Source: Acinetobacter ursingii DSM 16037 = CIP 107286
GTDB taxonomy: Bacteria > Pseudomonadota > Gammaproteobacteria > Pseudomonadales > Moraxellaceae
Assembly: GCF_000368825.1 (NCBI RefSeq)
Contig: NZ_KB849711.1
Location: 219,800-283,799, forward strand
Direction of reading: 5' to 3'
Length of the DNA stretch: 64,000 bases
Shown here: positions 17,020 to 26,013 of the stretch, one piece after another
Layout of the letters: every line of letters starts with the position of its first letter
How positions within the stretch are numbered: position 1 is the stretch's first letter
Made by a program: the position numbers and the translations under genes
The notes under the pieces: generated by a model
Database searches by the model: none
What the model saw: only the letters and a program-made list of their open reading frames with translations
Told to the model about the DNA's origin: nothing

Positions 17020-18283
17020 GTTCCTGCTGCCAGCGACGCTGTTGCAAGCGTTCGCCCTCAACTTCACGCTTGTTCCGTGCCGATTCATAGAGTTTGACCC
17101 CTTTTAATTCGGGCGGCAAATATTCCTGCAAGACAAAATGCTCAGGGTAATTATGCGGATAAAGATAATCTACGCCATAGCCCTGCTGTTTCATCAGTTT
17201 AGTTGGCGCATTTCTTAGGTGTAAGGGCACAGGTAAGTTCGCAGTTTTTTCTGCAAGTTCTAAAGCACGATTAATGGCTAAATAGGTGCTGTTACTTTTC
17301 GGACTGGTCGCCAAATACACCGCACATTGACCCAATATAATACGTGCTTCTGGCATTCCTACCGCCTGCACTGAACGGAAGCATTCACCTGCCAACAGCA
17401 AGGCATTTGGGTTCGAATTACCAATATCTTCTGAGGCTGCAATCAGCATACGTCGTGCAATAAACACGGGATCTTCACCGCCTTTTAACATTCGAGCCAT
17501 CCAATACAACGTCGCATCAGGATCACTACCACGAATGGATTTAATAAATGCCGAGATGATATCGTAATGTTGCTCGCCCGATTTGTCATAGCGCGCGATA
17601 TTTTGCTGTGCAACTTTAACCGTCACCGCATTGGTCACAATATTTTCAACATCTGCTTCAAAGGTACTGGCAATCAGGTCAATTAAGTTGAGTGCTTTAC
17701 GTGCATCTCCCGCAGCAAATTGAAACAATGCATCGTATTCTTCAATCTGGATATGCCGTTCTTTTAAAAAAGAATCAGTTTGAATGGCTTTATTCAGCAA
17801 AGTTTGAATCGCATCTTGATCCAATGAATTCAGCGTATACACCTGACAACGCGACAGTAAGGCACTATTTACTTCAAACGATGGGTTTTCTGTGGTTGCC
17901 CCGATGAGCGTAATTTTGCCCTTTTCAACAGCATTCAGTAAGGCATCCTGCTGCGATTTATTGAAACGGTGAATTTCATCGATAAATACCACTGGCGTAA
18001 GTAAATCACCACTTTCCGCGATGATCTCACGTAGCTCTTTCACCCCCGTATTCAGTGCAGATAAACTCACAAAAGGACGATCCACCGCTTGCGCCAGTAA
18101 CAGTGCAATCGTGGTTTTACCCACGCCTGGCGGCCCCCAAAAGATAATCGAAGGCAAATGTCCCTGATCGATCATTTGACGCAAAGGCGCATGTTGGCCT
18201 AGCAAATGATTCTGTCCAATAATTTCGGATAAATCACGTGGACGTAAACGTTCAGGAAGTGGAATATGCGTATCTGACATCAT
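17006..18283 (-). CDS. rarA: Replication-associated recombination protein A (MgsA/RarA ATPase)
   Basis: 425 residues. AAA+ ATPase with Walker A GPPGVGKTT (near residue 52), Walker B VVFIDEIHRFNKSQQDALL, sensor ATTENPSFEVNSALLSRC, and the C-terminal MgsA tetramerisation region (YLATSPKSNSTYLAINRAL, LRNAPTKLMKQQGYG). It acts at stalled replication forks and resembles clamp-loader subunits and eukaryotic WRNIP1. ATG codons occur at 18283 and 18280 with no clear ribosome-binding site; a TTG at 18286 is less likely. The C-terminus is Gln-rich (RRWQQEQQQQ). Confidence 0.96.
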   Translation of the reverse strand: MMSDTHIPLPERLRPRDLSEIIGQNHLLGQHAPLRQMIDQGHLPSIIFWGPPGVGKTTIALLLAQAVDRPFVSLSALNTGVKELREIIAESGDLLTPVVFIDEIHRFNKSQQDALLNAVEKGKITLIGATTENPSFEVNSALLSRCQVYTLNSLDQDAIQTLLNKAIQTDSFLKERHIQIEEYDALFQFAAGDARKALNLIDLIASTFEADVENIVTNAVTVKVAQQNIARYDKSGEQHYDIISAFIKSIRGSDPDATLYWMARMLKGGEDPVFIARRMLIAASEDIGNSNPNALLLAGECFRSVQAVGMPEARIILGQCAVYLATSPKSNSTYLAINRALELAEKTANLPVPLHLRNAPTKLMKQQGYGVDYLYPHNYPEHFVLQEYLPPELKGVKLYESARNKREVEGERLQQRRWQQEQQQQ

Positions 18284-18363
18284 CAATAGCTGTGTAATCT
18301 TTTACTGTAGTCTATTGTGTCTGGATCAAATCTACAATTTGATTCTGCAATCAAAGCGACATT

Positions 18364-19569
18364 CTATTGCGCACTATTGCTCTGAAGCAATTGTTGCATC
18401 ACACGATAGCTGACCTTAATCCGTTCTTCATTGGGAAAGTTGGTATTGGCCAACATCACCATGCCAATTTTCTGCTGGGGAATAAACGCAACATAAGCGC
18501 CAAAACCATTGGTTGCACCCGTTTTATTAAAAAAAGTCGCAGGATCAGCAAGCTTCGGCTGTTTGATCGGGATCACTGCATGACTTTCAAATGCCATTTG
18601 CTTGGAATTTCCCTCTAGCAAAGTATCTAGCTTTATTGGATAAGAATATTGCTCCCAACCTAAGCCTTGCGTCATTGCCCCTACTTTAAAATAACCCACA
18701 TGGGTATTTTCAATCGCTTTACGTAATGGTTGTTTGAGTTGTTGTGGGTTGATTTGTGCATCCAGAAATTTCAACAGATCTGCACTACTACTTTTTACGC
18801 CATACGCTTCTGCATCGAACATCCCCGCAGACACCCGCATGGCTTGCTGTCCTTTATATCCCCAAGCATATTGAGTCATCTGCTGTTCAGGGACATCAAT
18901 AAAACTCTCGTTGAGACCCAATGCAGGAAATAGCATTTTCTCCAACAGTTCAGTATAGGGTTTTTCCATCGCCAAAGCAGTCACATACCCCATTAGCCCA
19001 ATACTCGGGTTGGAATACTGCCGTTGTGTGCCGATCGTGTTTTTCGGTTGCCATGTCTGGAAATATTTTAACATGTCCTGTTGCTCGGTCACTTGATCTG
19101 GAAACTGAAGCGGAAAACCGCCTGCGGTATAAGTTCCCAGATTGAGTAAAGTCGCGTTATTGACTGCTGTATTTTTTAACGCTGGAAAATATTGGGCAGG
19201 ATGATCGTCAAGAGAAAGTTTGCCTGTTGCCTGAGCATAGCCGGCTAAAGTGGCATTAAAGATCTTACTGACCGAGCCCAATTCAAATAAAGTATGGGAA
19301 CTGACCGCTTGCTGTGTTTGTTTGGATGCCACACCATAATTGACAAAATAATGTTGTCCATTCAGGCTCACGCCAACTGCAAGTCCAGGAATATTGTACT
19401 GCGCTAACAATGGCTTAAACTGTTGATCAATCACTGCTTTCACTTGCTGCTCAGACAAGTCTTTGGCATCTAGCGGTGCACTACAGGCCAAAAGACCCAT
19501 CAGACATAATGATTTTTTAGACCATAATGGCTTATGGCTATAGCGGGATCGCTGTAGTAACGACAACAT
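18364..19569 (-). CDS. blaADC: Class C beta-lactamase, ADC family
   Basis: 401 residues from ATG at 19569 (GTG at 19587 is an alternative). Numbered from the GTG, the class C active-site motifs are SVSK (105-108), YSN (191-193) and KTG (354-356, followed by ATNGFG). The blocks NIPGLAVGV, RQYSNPSIGLMG, AYGVKSS and NFPNEERIK closely match Acinetobacter-derived cephalosporinases. An N-terminal signal region (LCLMGLLACSAPLDA) sends it to the periplasm. It hydrolyses penicillins and cephalosporins. No ISAba-type element or strong promoter lies upstream; the next gene ends only 48 bases before it, so expression is probably low. It appears to be the intrinsic chromosomal enzyme. Confidence 0.93.
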   Translation of the reverse strand: MLSLLQRSRYSHKPLWSKKSLCLMGLLACSAPLDAKDLSEQQVKAVIDQQFKPLLAQYNIPGLAVGVSLNGQHYFVNYGVASKQTQQAVSSHTLFELGSVSKIFNATLAGYAQATGKLSLDDHPAQYFPALKNTAVNNATLLNLGTYTAGGFPLQFPDQVTEQQDMLKYFQTWQPKNTIGTQRQYSNPSIGLMGYVTALAMEKPYTELLEKMLFPALGLNESFIDVPEQQMTQYAWGYKGQQAMRVSAGMFDAEAYGVKSSSADLLKFLDAQINPQQLKQPLRKAIENTHVGYFKVGAMTQGLGWEQYSYPIKLDTLLEGNSKQMAFESHAVIPIKQPKLADPATFFNKTGATNGFGAYVAFIPQQKIGMVMLANTNFPNEERIKVSYRVMQQLLQSNSAQ

Positions 19570-19616
19570 GGTTCTTTCTCTATTCACTTTAAAAACTTCA
19601 ATGATTACTCAAAAAT

Positions 19617-20789
19617 CTAATGAGCTTTGAGTTTCAATAGTCTGGCATTTGCACCATCTTCAATTACCCAGATTGAACCATCTTGCGCCTGTAAAAGTCC
19701 ACGAATTCGTTGCTTCATGTCTAAACGTTGAACTTCCTGTATAGGTTGCGATTTCAAATCCACCACCGTAATGGATTCTGAAGATAATCCTCCGATCAAG
19801 GCTTTACCTTTCCATGCAGGAAATTGATCATCCTGATAGATAATCATACTTGATGGAGAAATCACAGGCGTCCAACTGATCTCTGGTGCCTTAAATTCAG
19901 GTCGGGTGGCATGGTCAGGTATTGGCAAACCTGAATAATGATCGCCATTGGAAACCACGGGATATCCATAATTCGCACCTTTGACAATCCGATTGAGTTC
20001 ATCGCCCCCTTTTGGCCCCATTTCCACCACCCAGAGCTGACCATGTTCATCAAATGCCATCCCCAAAGGATTACGATGACCTAATGACCAGATTTGTGCT
20101 GCGACACCACCCTGAGCTGCAAATGGATTTCCCGCCGCAGGACGTCCATCGTCATTTAAACGCACGATTTTACCCAAATTGGACTGCATGTCTTGTGCAG
20201 GATCAAATTTTTGGCGTTCACCAGAACTAATCCAGAGTTTACCCTCTCGATCGAAAGCCAAACGATGCGCATAATGTCCCTGACCAGAGACTTTGGGGAC
20301 TTGCTGCCAAATTTTTTCTATCTCCATCAACTTTGGCTGATTCGGACTGTTTAAATCCAGTTTGGCACGAATAACCACAGCGCCTTGCCCACCTTGACCT
20401 GCTTCGGCATAACTCAGATAAATCCAGTGATTTTGGCTAAATTGAGTATGCAAAATCACATCCCCCAAACCACCCTGACCGCCATAACGGACTTTGGGAA
20501 CCCCTGAAACTTGCAGCATTTGTTTGGAGGTCGGATCAAAAATTTTCAGTACCCCCTGACGTTCAGTGACCAAGAGCCGTCCATCAGGAAGCTGAGCCAA
20601 TGCCCACGGCTCATCAAAGTTAGCAATCTGTTGCGTTTTAAAACTCTGCTGAATCGCTATCGGCTGATTTGCTGTTTGCGTCTGCTTTGAGCTTGATTGT
20701 TGTTCCTGTGAATGAGTATTGTTGGAGTTACAAGCGGTTAATAAAATGAAACTACTACAAACGAGCGACGTGGCAAATGGCATCGTCAT
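19617..20789 (-). CDS. PQQ-dependent aldose sugar dehydrogenase-type lipoprotein (YliI-like)
   Basis: 390 residues. The signal peptide ends in lipobox LLTAC (Cys near residue 20), a Gln/Thr-rich linker follows, then a six-bladed beta-propeller of the glucose/sorbosone dehydrogenase family. Family blocks include EPWALAQLPDGRLLVTERQG, GQGGLGDVILH, GHYAHRLAFDREGKLW, SLGHRNPLGMAFD and WVVEMGPKGGDELNRI. At ~350 residues of propeller it is closer to E. coli YliI/Asd than to the longer soluble GdhB of Acinetobacter. It is expected to oxidise aldoses in the periplasm, anchored to a membrane. GAGGA lies eight bases before the ATG. Confidence 0.9.
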   Translation of the reverse strand: MTMPFATSLVCSSFILLTACNSNNTHSQEQQSSSKQTQTANQPIAIQQSFKTQQIANFDEPWALAQLPDGRLLVTERQGVLKIFDPTSKQMLQVSGVPKVRYGGQGGLGDVILHTQFSQNHWIYLSYAEAGQGGQGAVVIRAKLDLNSPNQPKLMEIEKIWQQVPKVSGQGHYAHRLAFDREGKLWISSGERQKFDPAQDMQSNLGKIVRLNDDGRPAAGNPFAAQGGVAAQIWSLGHRNPLGMAFDEHGQLWVVEMGPKGGDELNRIVKGANYGYPVVSNGDHYSGLPIPDHATRPEFKAPEISWTPVISPSSMIIYQDDQFPAWKGKALIGGLSSESITVVDLKSQPIQEVQRLDMKQRIRGLLQAQDGSIWVIEDGANARLLKLKAH

Positions 20790-20912
20790 CTTGGCAATCC
20801 TCGGTTTATTCTCTGTTCTATTGCTATGTTAAAGAGCAGATCAGAAATATATATTTGAAAAATGTATTTTTGTTTTAGTATATATTTCAAATAATTACAT
20901 GATGTTTCAAAG

Positions 20913-21323
20913 TCAGCCTAAGTGATCATGCTGTTTCAGCGTTTCAATAATTTTACAATCATCAATATTGCTATTCGACTGGCAACGTGCACGTAACTGT
21001 TCAAGCTGTATTTTGAATTTTTCAAATTGTTGAATTTTATGGTTAATATGCCCAAGATGTTGTTCAATGGCTTGATCCACGACTTTACATTGCTGCTGAG
21101 GATCTTTGCGTAATTCATTAAGGTCTTCAATCTCATGTAAAGACATGCCCAATTCACGACAATGCCGAATAAAAATCAGTTGATCCAATGCCTCGTCATC
21201 ATAATAACGATAATTGTTTTCTGCTCGTTTTGCGGGCTGAAGTAAACCGCGTTTTTCATAAAAACGAATGGTATCGACCGCAACCTGAGACTTTTTTGCC
21301 AATTCACCAATCAAATATTTCAT
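20913..21323 (-). CDS. cadR: MerR-family heavy-metal regulator (CadR/PbrR type)
   Basis: 136 residues from ATG at 21323; the longer reading to 21398 would run through the divergent promoter. The N-terminal MerR HTH (YLIGELAKKSQVAVDTIRFYEKRGLL) is followed by a dimer helix and Cys79, Cys114 and Cys123. Those positions match the metal-binding cysteines of PbrR/CadR proteins (Pb, Cd, Zn). It should bind the operator at 21332-21362 and twist it when metal is bound, turning on the divergent CDF transporter. Which metal is sensed cannot be fixed from sequence. The gene symbol is by family resemblance. Confidence 0.88.
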   Translation of the reverse strand: MKYLIGELAKKSQVAVDTIRFYEKRGLLQPAKRAENNYRYYDDEALDQLIFIRHCRELGMSLHEIEDLNELRKDPQQQCKVVDQAIEQHLGHINHKIQQFEKFKIQLEQLRARCQSNSNIDDCKIIETLKQHDHLG

Positions 21324-21331
21324 CATAAGAC

Positions 21332-21362
21332 TTGACCCTAGAGCGACTCCAGACTTTCTAAT
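21332..21362 (+). promoter_or_regulatory. MerR-type promoter/operator with 19-bp spacer
   Basis: -35 TTGACC (21332-21337), 19-base spacer, -10 TCTAAT (21357-21362). The over-long spacer is diagnostic of MerR-activated promoters, and the ACCCTAGAGCGACTCCAG core resembles the dyad bound by CadR/PbrR/ZntR. It points at the CDF gene. Confidence 0.85.
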
Positions 21363-21391
21363 CAGCTTATCCAAAGTCGAGGAAATTGCAA

Positions 21392-22033
21392 ATGGCATGC
21401 TGTAACTGTGATCACGAAGATATCCCTAAAGTTAAAAGCAATAAGTTTAAAATCGCATTATGGATTGCCCTGATTTTAAATTTGGGCATGTTTCTGATTG
21501 AAATATTTGGGGGTATGCAGGCCGGTTCGACTTCTCTTTGGGCAGATGCACTGGATTTTTTCGGAGATTCGATTAATTACCTGATTTCATTGCTGGCGCT
21601 AGGGTTAAGTCTGTATTGGCGCGCGACGGTTGCGTTATTTAAAGGCCTCACCATGAGCGTATTTGCGCTGATTATTTTAGGAAAAGTGGTCTGGTCATAT
21701 CTGCATGGTGTTCCACCTGAAGCAATCACCATGGGCATTATTGGCGTGATGGCATTGGTCGCCAATATCATCAGTGCAGTGGTGTTATTTGCGTTCCGTG
21801 AGGGTGATGCCAACATGCAATCGGTCTGGTTATGTAGCCGTAATGATGCCATTGGGAATATTGCGGTGATGATTGCGGCATTGGGTGTATTTGGAACACA
21901 AAGCGTTTTGCCTGATTTGATTGTGGCCTTATTGATGGCAGGCCTAGGATTGAGTGCAGGCTGGAGCATTATCAAAAAGTCACAGCGAGAACGCCGTGAG
22001 CAACAGCAAAATCAGTTATCGCACTCGCATTAA
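21392..22033 (+). CDS. Cation diffusion facilitator family transporter
   Basis: 213 residues from ATG at 21392, with GAGGA eight bases upstream; a TTG at 21386 is less likely. The Cys/His-rich N-terminus (MACCNCDHED) may capture metal. About five or six spans follow; WADALDFFGDSINYL has the CDF metal-site spacing of acidic residues, and a second site is CSRNDAIGNIAVM. It ends in a short charged tail and lacks the cytoplasmic domain of CzcD, like the short CDF proteins found beside CadR-type regulators. It should export Zn, Cd or Pb from the cytoplasm. Confidence 0.9.
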   Translation: MACCNCDHEDIPKVKSNKFKIALWIALILNLGMFLIEIFGGMQAGSTSLWADALDFFGDSINYLISLLALGLSLYWRATVALFKGLTMSVFALIILGKVVWSYLHGVPPEAITMGIIGVMALVANIISAVVLFAFREGDANMQSVWLCSRNDAIGNIAVMIAALGVFGTQSVLPDLIVALLMAGLGLSAGWSIIKKSQRERREQQQNQLSHSH

Positions 22034-22059
22034 ACCTCTTTTAACTTTTAACCAATTTG

Positions 22060-22512
22060 TTAGCGAATCCAGCGGACGATATAATCTTCAATATCGTCCT
22101 CTGATACATCGACTTCAGACAGACACCGACCCGCGGCCGATTTACGAGCCTTAATGACACTTTGGCGCGAACCTGTATTTAAATAATGCCATGATGGTAA
22201 ATTTTTACCTTCATTTAAACGTCGATAAGCACAACTTGAAGGCAGCCAACCTATGCTTTGTAATTTTTCAGGAGTTAGTTGAATACAATCTGGAACGAAC
22301 TGATGCCGATTGGCATAGTCTGAACACCGTGCCGTTTGGCAATCCAGCAACTTACACGCTACTTTGGTGTAGGCGATTTCTTCGGTGTCTTCATCCTCAA
22401 GTTTAATCAGGCAGCATAATCCGCATCCATCACACAAAGCTTCCCACTCTGTTTGATTGAGTTGTTCTAGCGAATAATGTTTCCAGAAAAATGGACGGAT
22501 TTCAGTGTTCAT
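22060..22512 (-). CDS. YcgN-family cysteine-cluster protein (UPF0260)
   Basis: 150 residues, the usual size for the YcgN/UPF0260 family. The family's zinc- or iron-binding cysteine cluster is visible as CDGCGLCC, then KLLDCQTARCSDY, VPDCIQLTP, and LPSSCAYRRLNEGK; the tail VSEDDIEDYIVRWIR is also typical. The function of the family is not established. It converges with the CDF gene, 26 bases apart, and is transcribed alone. Confidence 0.93.
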   Translation of the reverse strand: MNTEIRPFFWKHYSLEQLNQTEWEALCDGCGLCCLIKLEDEDTEEIAYTKVACKLLDCQTARCSDYANRHQFVPDCIQLTPEKLQSIGWLPSSCAYRRLNEGKNLPSWHYLNTGSRQSVIKARKSAAGRCLSEVDVSEDDIEDYIVRWIR

Positions 22513-22699
22513 AAATCAGGTCACTTAACAGCGAATACACATTATAACACTGTTTCTAATGTTCATCCTTTATGTGGTTTATGTAACTCAATTAATTGAA
22601 TATTAAAGACAATATACAGATTGCACACATAAACAACACATAGCTTTTGCAGCTAAGGTTCTATATTTAAGGAACGATAAATATAAGGAGATTAGAACT

Positions 22700-22858
22700 A
22701 TGTTTCGTTGGGCGATTATCTTTGCTGTGATTGCATTGATTGCAAGCTTATTAGGTTTCGGTGGAGTTGCAGGTTTGTCTAAAGACTTTGCAGTCATCCT
22801 CTTGGTGGTTGCAGTGATTTTGGCCATTATTGGCTTTATTTCACGAGGTCGGGCTTAA
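22700..22858 (+). CDS. DUF1328 (YtjA-type) small membrane protein
   Basis: 52 residues, [20 protein letters not shown], then a short [14 protein letters not shown] turn and a second hydrophobic helix ending FISRGRA. The two-span hairpin with the central GxGGxA motif is diagnostic of DUF1328/UPF0391 proteins, found in many gammaproteobacteria and thought to be stress-linked membrane peptides of unknown role. AAGGAG lies nine bases upstream. A terminator follows at 22935. Confidence 0.92.
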   Translation: MFRWAIIFAVIALIASLLGFGGVAGLSKDFAVILLVVAVILAIIGFISRGRA

Positions 22859-22934
22859 CTATAAGCTCACCAATCACTTGGTTTTAAGCTCTATTTTAAA
22901 AAGAATCCGAGATTCTTCTGAAATAAATAACGAA

Positions 22935-22965
22935 CCTCATTAGATGCTCATCTAATGGGGTTTTG
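22935..22965 (+). terminator. Terminator after the DUF1328 gene
   Basis: CCTCATTAGATG pairs with CATCTAATGGGG across a CT loop, followed by TTTTGTTTTG. Confidence 0.88.
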
Positions 22966-23131
22966 TTTTGTCCGATCTGTGTCGCTAGCAGTTGATCGAA
23001 TGAACATAGAATGTGCAACCCTACATAAATTCTCACATTTATAAATGAATTGATTACATTGAATATGCATATCACTGCATTTTTTATGATTTAATCATTT
23101 TTAATTTCAGTTTGATAACAGGATTTAGCAC

Positions 23132-23866
23132 ATGACATCGACCATCAAAACACGTGAAATTCACTACACCGCAAAAGACGGCTCAAATTTGATTGGTTAT
23201 TTTGCCGCACCTGTAAGTGAAACACCTGTGGCGGGGGTCATTGTTGCACCAGAATGGTGGGGACGAACCGAATATACCTTACAACGCGCGCGTGAACTGG
23301 CAGAACATGGCTATGCCGCTTTGGCTATTGATATGTATGGTGATAAAAAAGTCACAGATCAAGCTTCACAGGCCAATGAGTGGATGACACAAACTTTTCA
23401 GGATGCAGACACCATTGTGACACGTGCATCAGCGGGTTTAGAAACTTTGGCTCAGCAACCTGAAGTCAATCCAGAGCAACTCGCTGCTATTGGGTTTTGT
23501 TATGGCGGTAAAGTGGTACTGGATCTGGCGCGTTCGGGCGCAGATTTAAAAGCAGTAGCGTCATTTCATGGTACATTAAGTCCTAAGGCACCTGCTGAAC
23601 AAGGTAAAATTCAAGCTGAGATTTTAGTGTTACATGGTGAACAAGACAGCATGGTGACCCTAGATGATGTCGCTAAATTTAAAGCTGAAATGGATCATGC
23701 CGATGTCAATTATGAAGTGATTATTTTAGAAAATGCCAAGCATGGTTTTAGTAATCCTTTAGCCGATGAGCGCGCCAAAGCTAACGGCGTTGATTTAGGT
23801 TACAATCCACAAGCCGAGCAGCAAAGCCTAAATGCAATGTATGGCTTACTTGAAAGAACCTTATAA
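23132..23866 (+). CDS. Dienelactone hydrolase family protein
   Basis: 244 residues with the alpha/beta-hydrolase fold. The dienelactone-hydrolase triad is Cys123 (GFCYGGK), Asp172 (LHGEQDSMV) and His204 (NAKHGFSNP). No signal peptide is seen, so it is cytoplasmic. Family members open cyclic esters such as dienelactones, but many, including this one with no catabolic neighbours, have unknown natural substrates. The preceding gap, 22966-23131, holds its promoter and nothing else I can see. Confidence 0.93.
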   Translation: MTSTIKTREIHYTAKDGSNLIGYFAAPVSETPVAGVIVAPEWWGRTEYTLQRARELAEHGYAALAIDMYGDKKVTDQASQANEWMTQTFQDADTIVTRASAGLETLAQQPEVNPEQLAAIGFCYGGKVVLDLARSGADLKAVASFHGTLSPKAPAEQGKIQAEILVLHGEQDSMVTLDDVAKFKAEMDHADVNYEVIILENAKHGFSNPLADERAKANGVDLGYNPQAEQQSLNAMYGLLERTL

Positions 23867-23912
23867 AATTTGCAGCCTATAAAACGATGAAAATGAAAGA
23901 GAGGATGGAATC

Positions 23913-24275
23913 ATGACTGAGAAACATTGCCCTTATTGTGAATTTGATGAATATGATGTGATTCATCAAAATGATTTTGGTGCGATTTTGCCCGAAGCTC
24001 ATCCTCTTTCTAAAGGACATTCGGTCATTATTCCATTACGTCATGTCAGCTCTTTTTTTGACGTCACTGATAAGGAAAGAAAAAGCCTGATTTCCTTAAT
24101 TGAATTGGCTCGAAATGAGCTTCATCTACGTCATCAACCTGATGGATTTCATATCGCCTTTAATGATGGTGAAGTTTTTGGTGAAAGTGCTGAACACCTT
24201 CATATCCATATTATTCCTCGCTATCAAGGTCAGGAGCTTAAATTGGATAAACGCTGGGGCATTGTTCAGGATTAA
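23913..24275 (+). CDS. HIT-family nucleotide-binding protein
   Basis: 120 residues. The histidine-triad motif HLHIHIIPRYQG lies near residues 96-107, after the conserved helix and HIAFNDGEVFGESAEH. An N-terminal CPYCEFDEYDV stretch supplies a possible zinc pair, as in some HIT hydrolases. It is expected to hydrolyse nucleotide phosphoramidates or AMP-linked substrates in the cytoplasm. It follows the dienelactone hydrolase by 46 bases and is probably co-transcribed with it; a terminator closes the pair. Confidence 0.93.
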   Translation: MTEKHCPYCEFDEYDVIHQNDFGAILPEAHPLSKGHSVIIPLRHVSSFFDVTDKERKSLISLIELARNELHLRHQPDGFHIAFNDGEVFGESAEHLHIHIIPRYQGQELKLDKRWGIVQD

Positions 24276-24289
24276 TCCTGTATTTTATT

Positions 24290-24317
24290 AAAAAAATGAT
24301 CTTCGGATCATTTTTTT
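24290..24317 (+). terminator. Terminator of the HIT gene, UUCG loop
   Basis: AAAAAATGATC pairs with GATCATTTTTTT across a TTCG tetraloop, an especially stable arrangement; T-runs on both strands make it bidirectional. Confidence 0.93.
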
Positions 24318-24394
24318 ATGCCTATAAAATAGGGTACATGACTTGCTCAGATTAATTTGGTTATACTGCGATACCTGTCTTTGCTGTCCGTGTT

Positions 24395-25429
24395 ATGTCT
24401 GATTTTTCTTTTGCCGATGCCCTACTCAACTGGTTCGATCATCATGGTCGTCATGACCTGCCATGGCAAATAGCAGATGATCCTTACAAAGTTTGGGTGT
24501 CTGAAATTATGTTACAGCAAACACAAGTCAAAACTGTACTGCAATATTTTGAGCGTTTTATTACGCGCTTTCCTACGGTGGATGATTTAGGAACTGCTTC
24601 ATGGGAGGATGTTGCCCCGTATTGGGCAGGACTAGGCTATTATGCACGTGCGCGTAATTTGCATAAAGCGGCAATCCAAGTCCATCAGAATGGGCACTTC
24701 CCACAAAATCTTGAACAATGGATGGCATTGCCCGGAATCGGTCGTTCGACCGCAGGTGCACTCATGTCATTGGGACTGCGTCAATACGGCGTGATTTTAG
24801 ATGGTAATGTTAAACGCGTCTTATCGCGTTTTTTTGCCATAGAAGATGATCTCTCCAAGCCTATTCATGAACGTGCATTATGGCAAATAGCCGAGCAGCT
24901 TTGCCCAATAGAACGCAATCATGATTACACACAGGCGATTATGGATCTGGGTGCAACCATCTGTACGCCCAAAAAACCATTATGTCTATATTGCCCCATG
25001 CAGCAACACTGTAAAGCGTATCAGCAAGGTTTAGAAAATGAGCTGCCATTTAAAAAACCGAAAAAAGCAGTTCCTGTTAAAACTGCGGATGTTGTTCTGA
25101 TTCAATCAAATGGACAATGGCTTTGGCAGCAGCGCGATTCACACGGTTTATGGGGTGGGTTATGGTGCTTACCCATTATTGAAGATAAAAAAATATTATT
25201 AGAGTGGCGCTCACAATTTGACCTAACCCCTATTTCCAGTCAAATGCAAATCTCGCATAGTTTCACGCATTTCACATGGTTGCTGAATATACAAATGTTC
25301 CACGTGGAACCAGAACAACAAGAACATCTGACGACGGAGTTAAATGGCTGTTGGTTAAGCCCTGAACAAGCAACAGCCAAAGGAATTCCGACCGCTATGA
25401 AAAAATTGATCTTGGCTATCGATTCATGA
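24395..25429 (+). CDS. mutY: A/G-specific adenine DNA glycosylase
   Basis: 344 residues. Catalytic Glu37 (VSEIMLQQTQV), helix-hairpin-helix LPGIGRSTAGAL (112-123), catalytic Asp136 (ILDGNVKRVL), and the 4Fe-4S loop C190-x6-C197-x2-C200-x5-C206 are all intact. A NUDIX-like C-terminal domain (~230-340) recognises 8-oxoguanine. It removes adenine opposite 8-oxoG in base-excision repair. A ParB-type parS site is embedded in the coding sequence at 25296-25311, spelled by codons for Phe-His-Val-Glu. Confidence 0.98.
   Translation: MSDFSFADALLNWFDHHGRHDLPWQIADDPYKVWVSEIMLQQTQVKTVLQYFERFITRFPTVDDLGTASWEDVAPYWAGLGYYARARNLHKAAIQVHQNGHFPQNLEQWMALPGIGRSTAGALMSLGLRQYGVILDGNVKRVLSRFFAIEDDLSKPIHERALWQIAEQLCPIERNHDYTQAIMDLGATICTPKKPLCLYCPMQQHCKAYQQGLENELPFKKPKKAVPVKTADVVLIQSNGQWLWQQRDSHGLWGGLWCLPIIEDKKILLEWRSQFDLTPISSQMQISHSFTHFTWLLNIQMFHVEPEQQEHLTTELNGCWLSPEQATAKGIPTAMKKLILAIDS
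25296..25311. promoter_or_regulatory. ParB-binding parS site within mutY
   Basis: TGTTCCACGTGGAACC matches the chromosomal parS consensus TGTTNCACGTGNAACA at all but the last base. Such sites cluster near oriC and load ParB for origin segregation. Confidence 0.85.
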
Positions 25430-25468
25430 CATAGTGCAGATCGTGATCATAACAATAATGGAGAGCTT

Positions 25469-26005
25469 GTGCCTCGCTATCTCCCCTATTTCATTCTTGG
25501 CTTTATTATCAGCTTGTTTGCTGCCTGTACCACGGTTCCGAAAAAATCGCAGCCTTTACCCGCCAATCGCGTTGCTCAATTACAAATGCAAAGACTGGAT
25601 ACACGCTTACCGATTCCAGTTAAAGGAATAAAGCGCAATGAATTGACCGATACATGGGGAGCAGCCCGTGGTCAGGGTCGCCGCCATGAAGGAATTGACA
25701 TTATGGCTCCACGTGGAACAAAAGTGTACAGCTCCACTGATGGATTAGTGGCAGATTTGCGTGATAATAATTTGGGCGGCAAGGTCATCTGGATTTTAGG
25801 ACCCTCAGGCTCATGGCATTATTATGCGCATCTGGATGGGCATAAACGTGGTCTTGCCGTCGGAGATTATGTCAAAAAAGGTGATCTGATTGGCTATGTC
25901 GGCAATACAGGCAATGCCCGATATACTGCCACCCATTTGCATTATGGACTTTATTTATCAGGGAAAGGACGCGGTGCAGTCAACCCTTACTCATATTTAC
26001 GTTAG
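25469..26005 (+). CDS. LytM/M23-family peptidase lipoprotein
   Basis: 178 residues from GTG at 25469, preceded by GGAGAG. The signal peptide ends in lipobox FAAC (Cys near residue 20). The M23 domain has the zinc ligands in RRHEGIDIMAPRG (His, Asp) and ATHLHYGLYL (His-x-His), so it may be an active Gly-Gly-type endopeptidase or cross-link hydrolase rather than a degenerate activator such as NlpD. No LysM domain is present. It should act on peptidoglycan from a membrane anchor. It ends eight bases before the next gene, implying an operon. Confidence 0.9.
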   Translation: MPRYLPYFILGFIISLFAACTTVPKKSQPLPANRVAQLQMQRLDTRLPIPVKGIKRNELTDTWGAARGQGRRHEGIDIMAPRGTKVYSSTDGLVADLRDNNLGGKVIWILGPSGSWHYYAHLDGHKRGLAVGDYVKKGDLIGYVGNTGNARYTATHLHYGLYLSGKGRGAVNPYSYLR

Positions 26006-26013
26006 GAAAATAC

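Noticed and set aside
22603..22827. A minus-strand frame of 74 codons
   Set aside because: Antisense shadow of the DUF1328 gene, which has a good ribosome-binding site and family signature.
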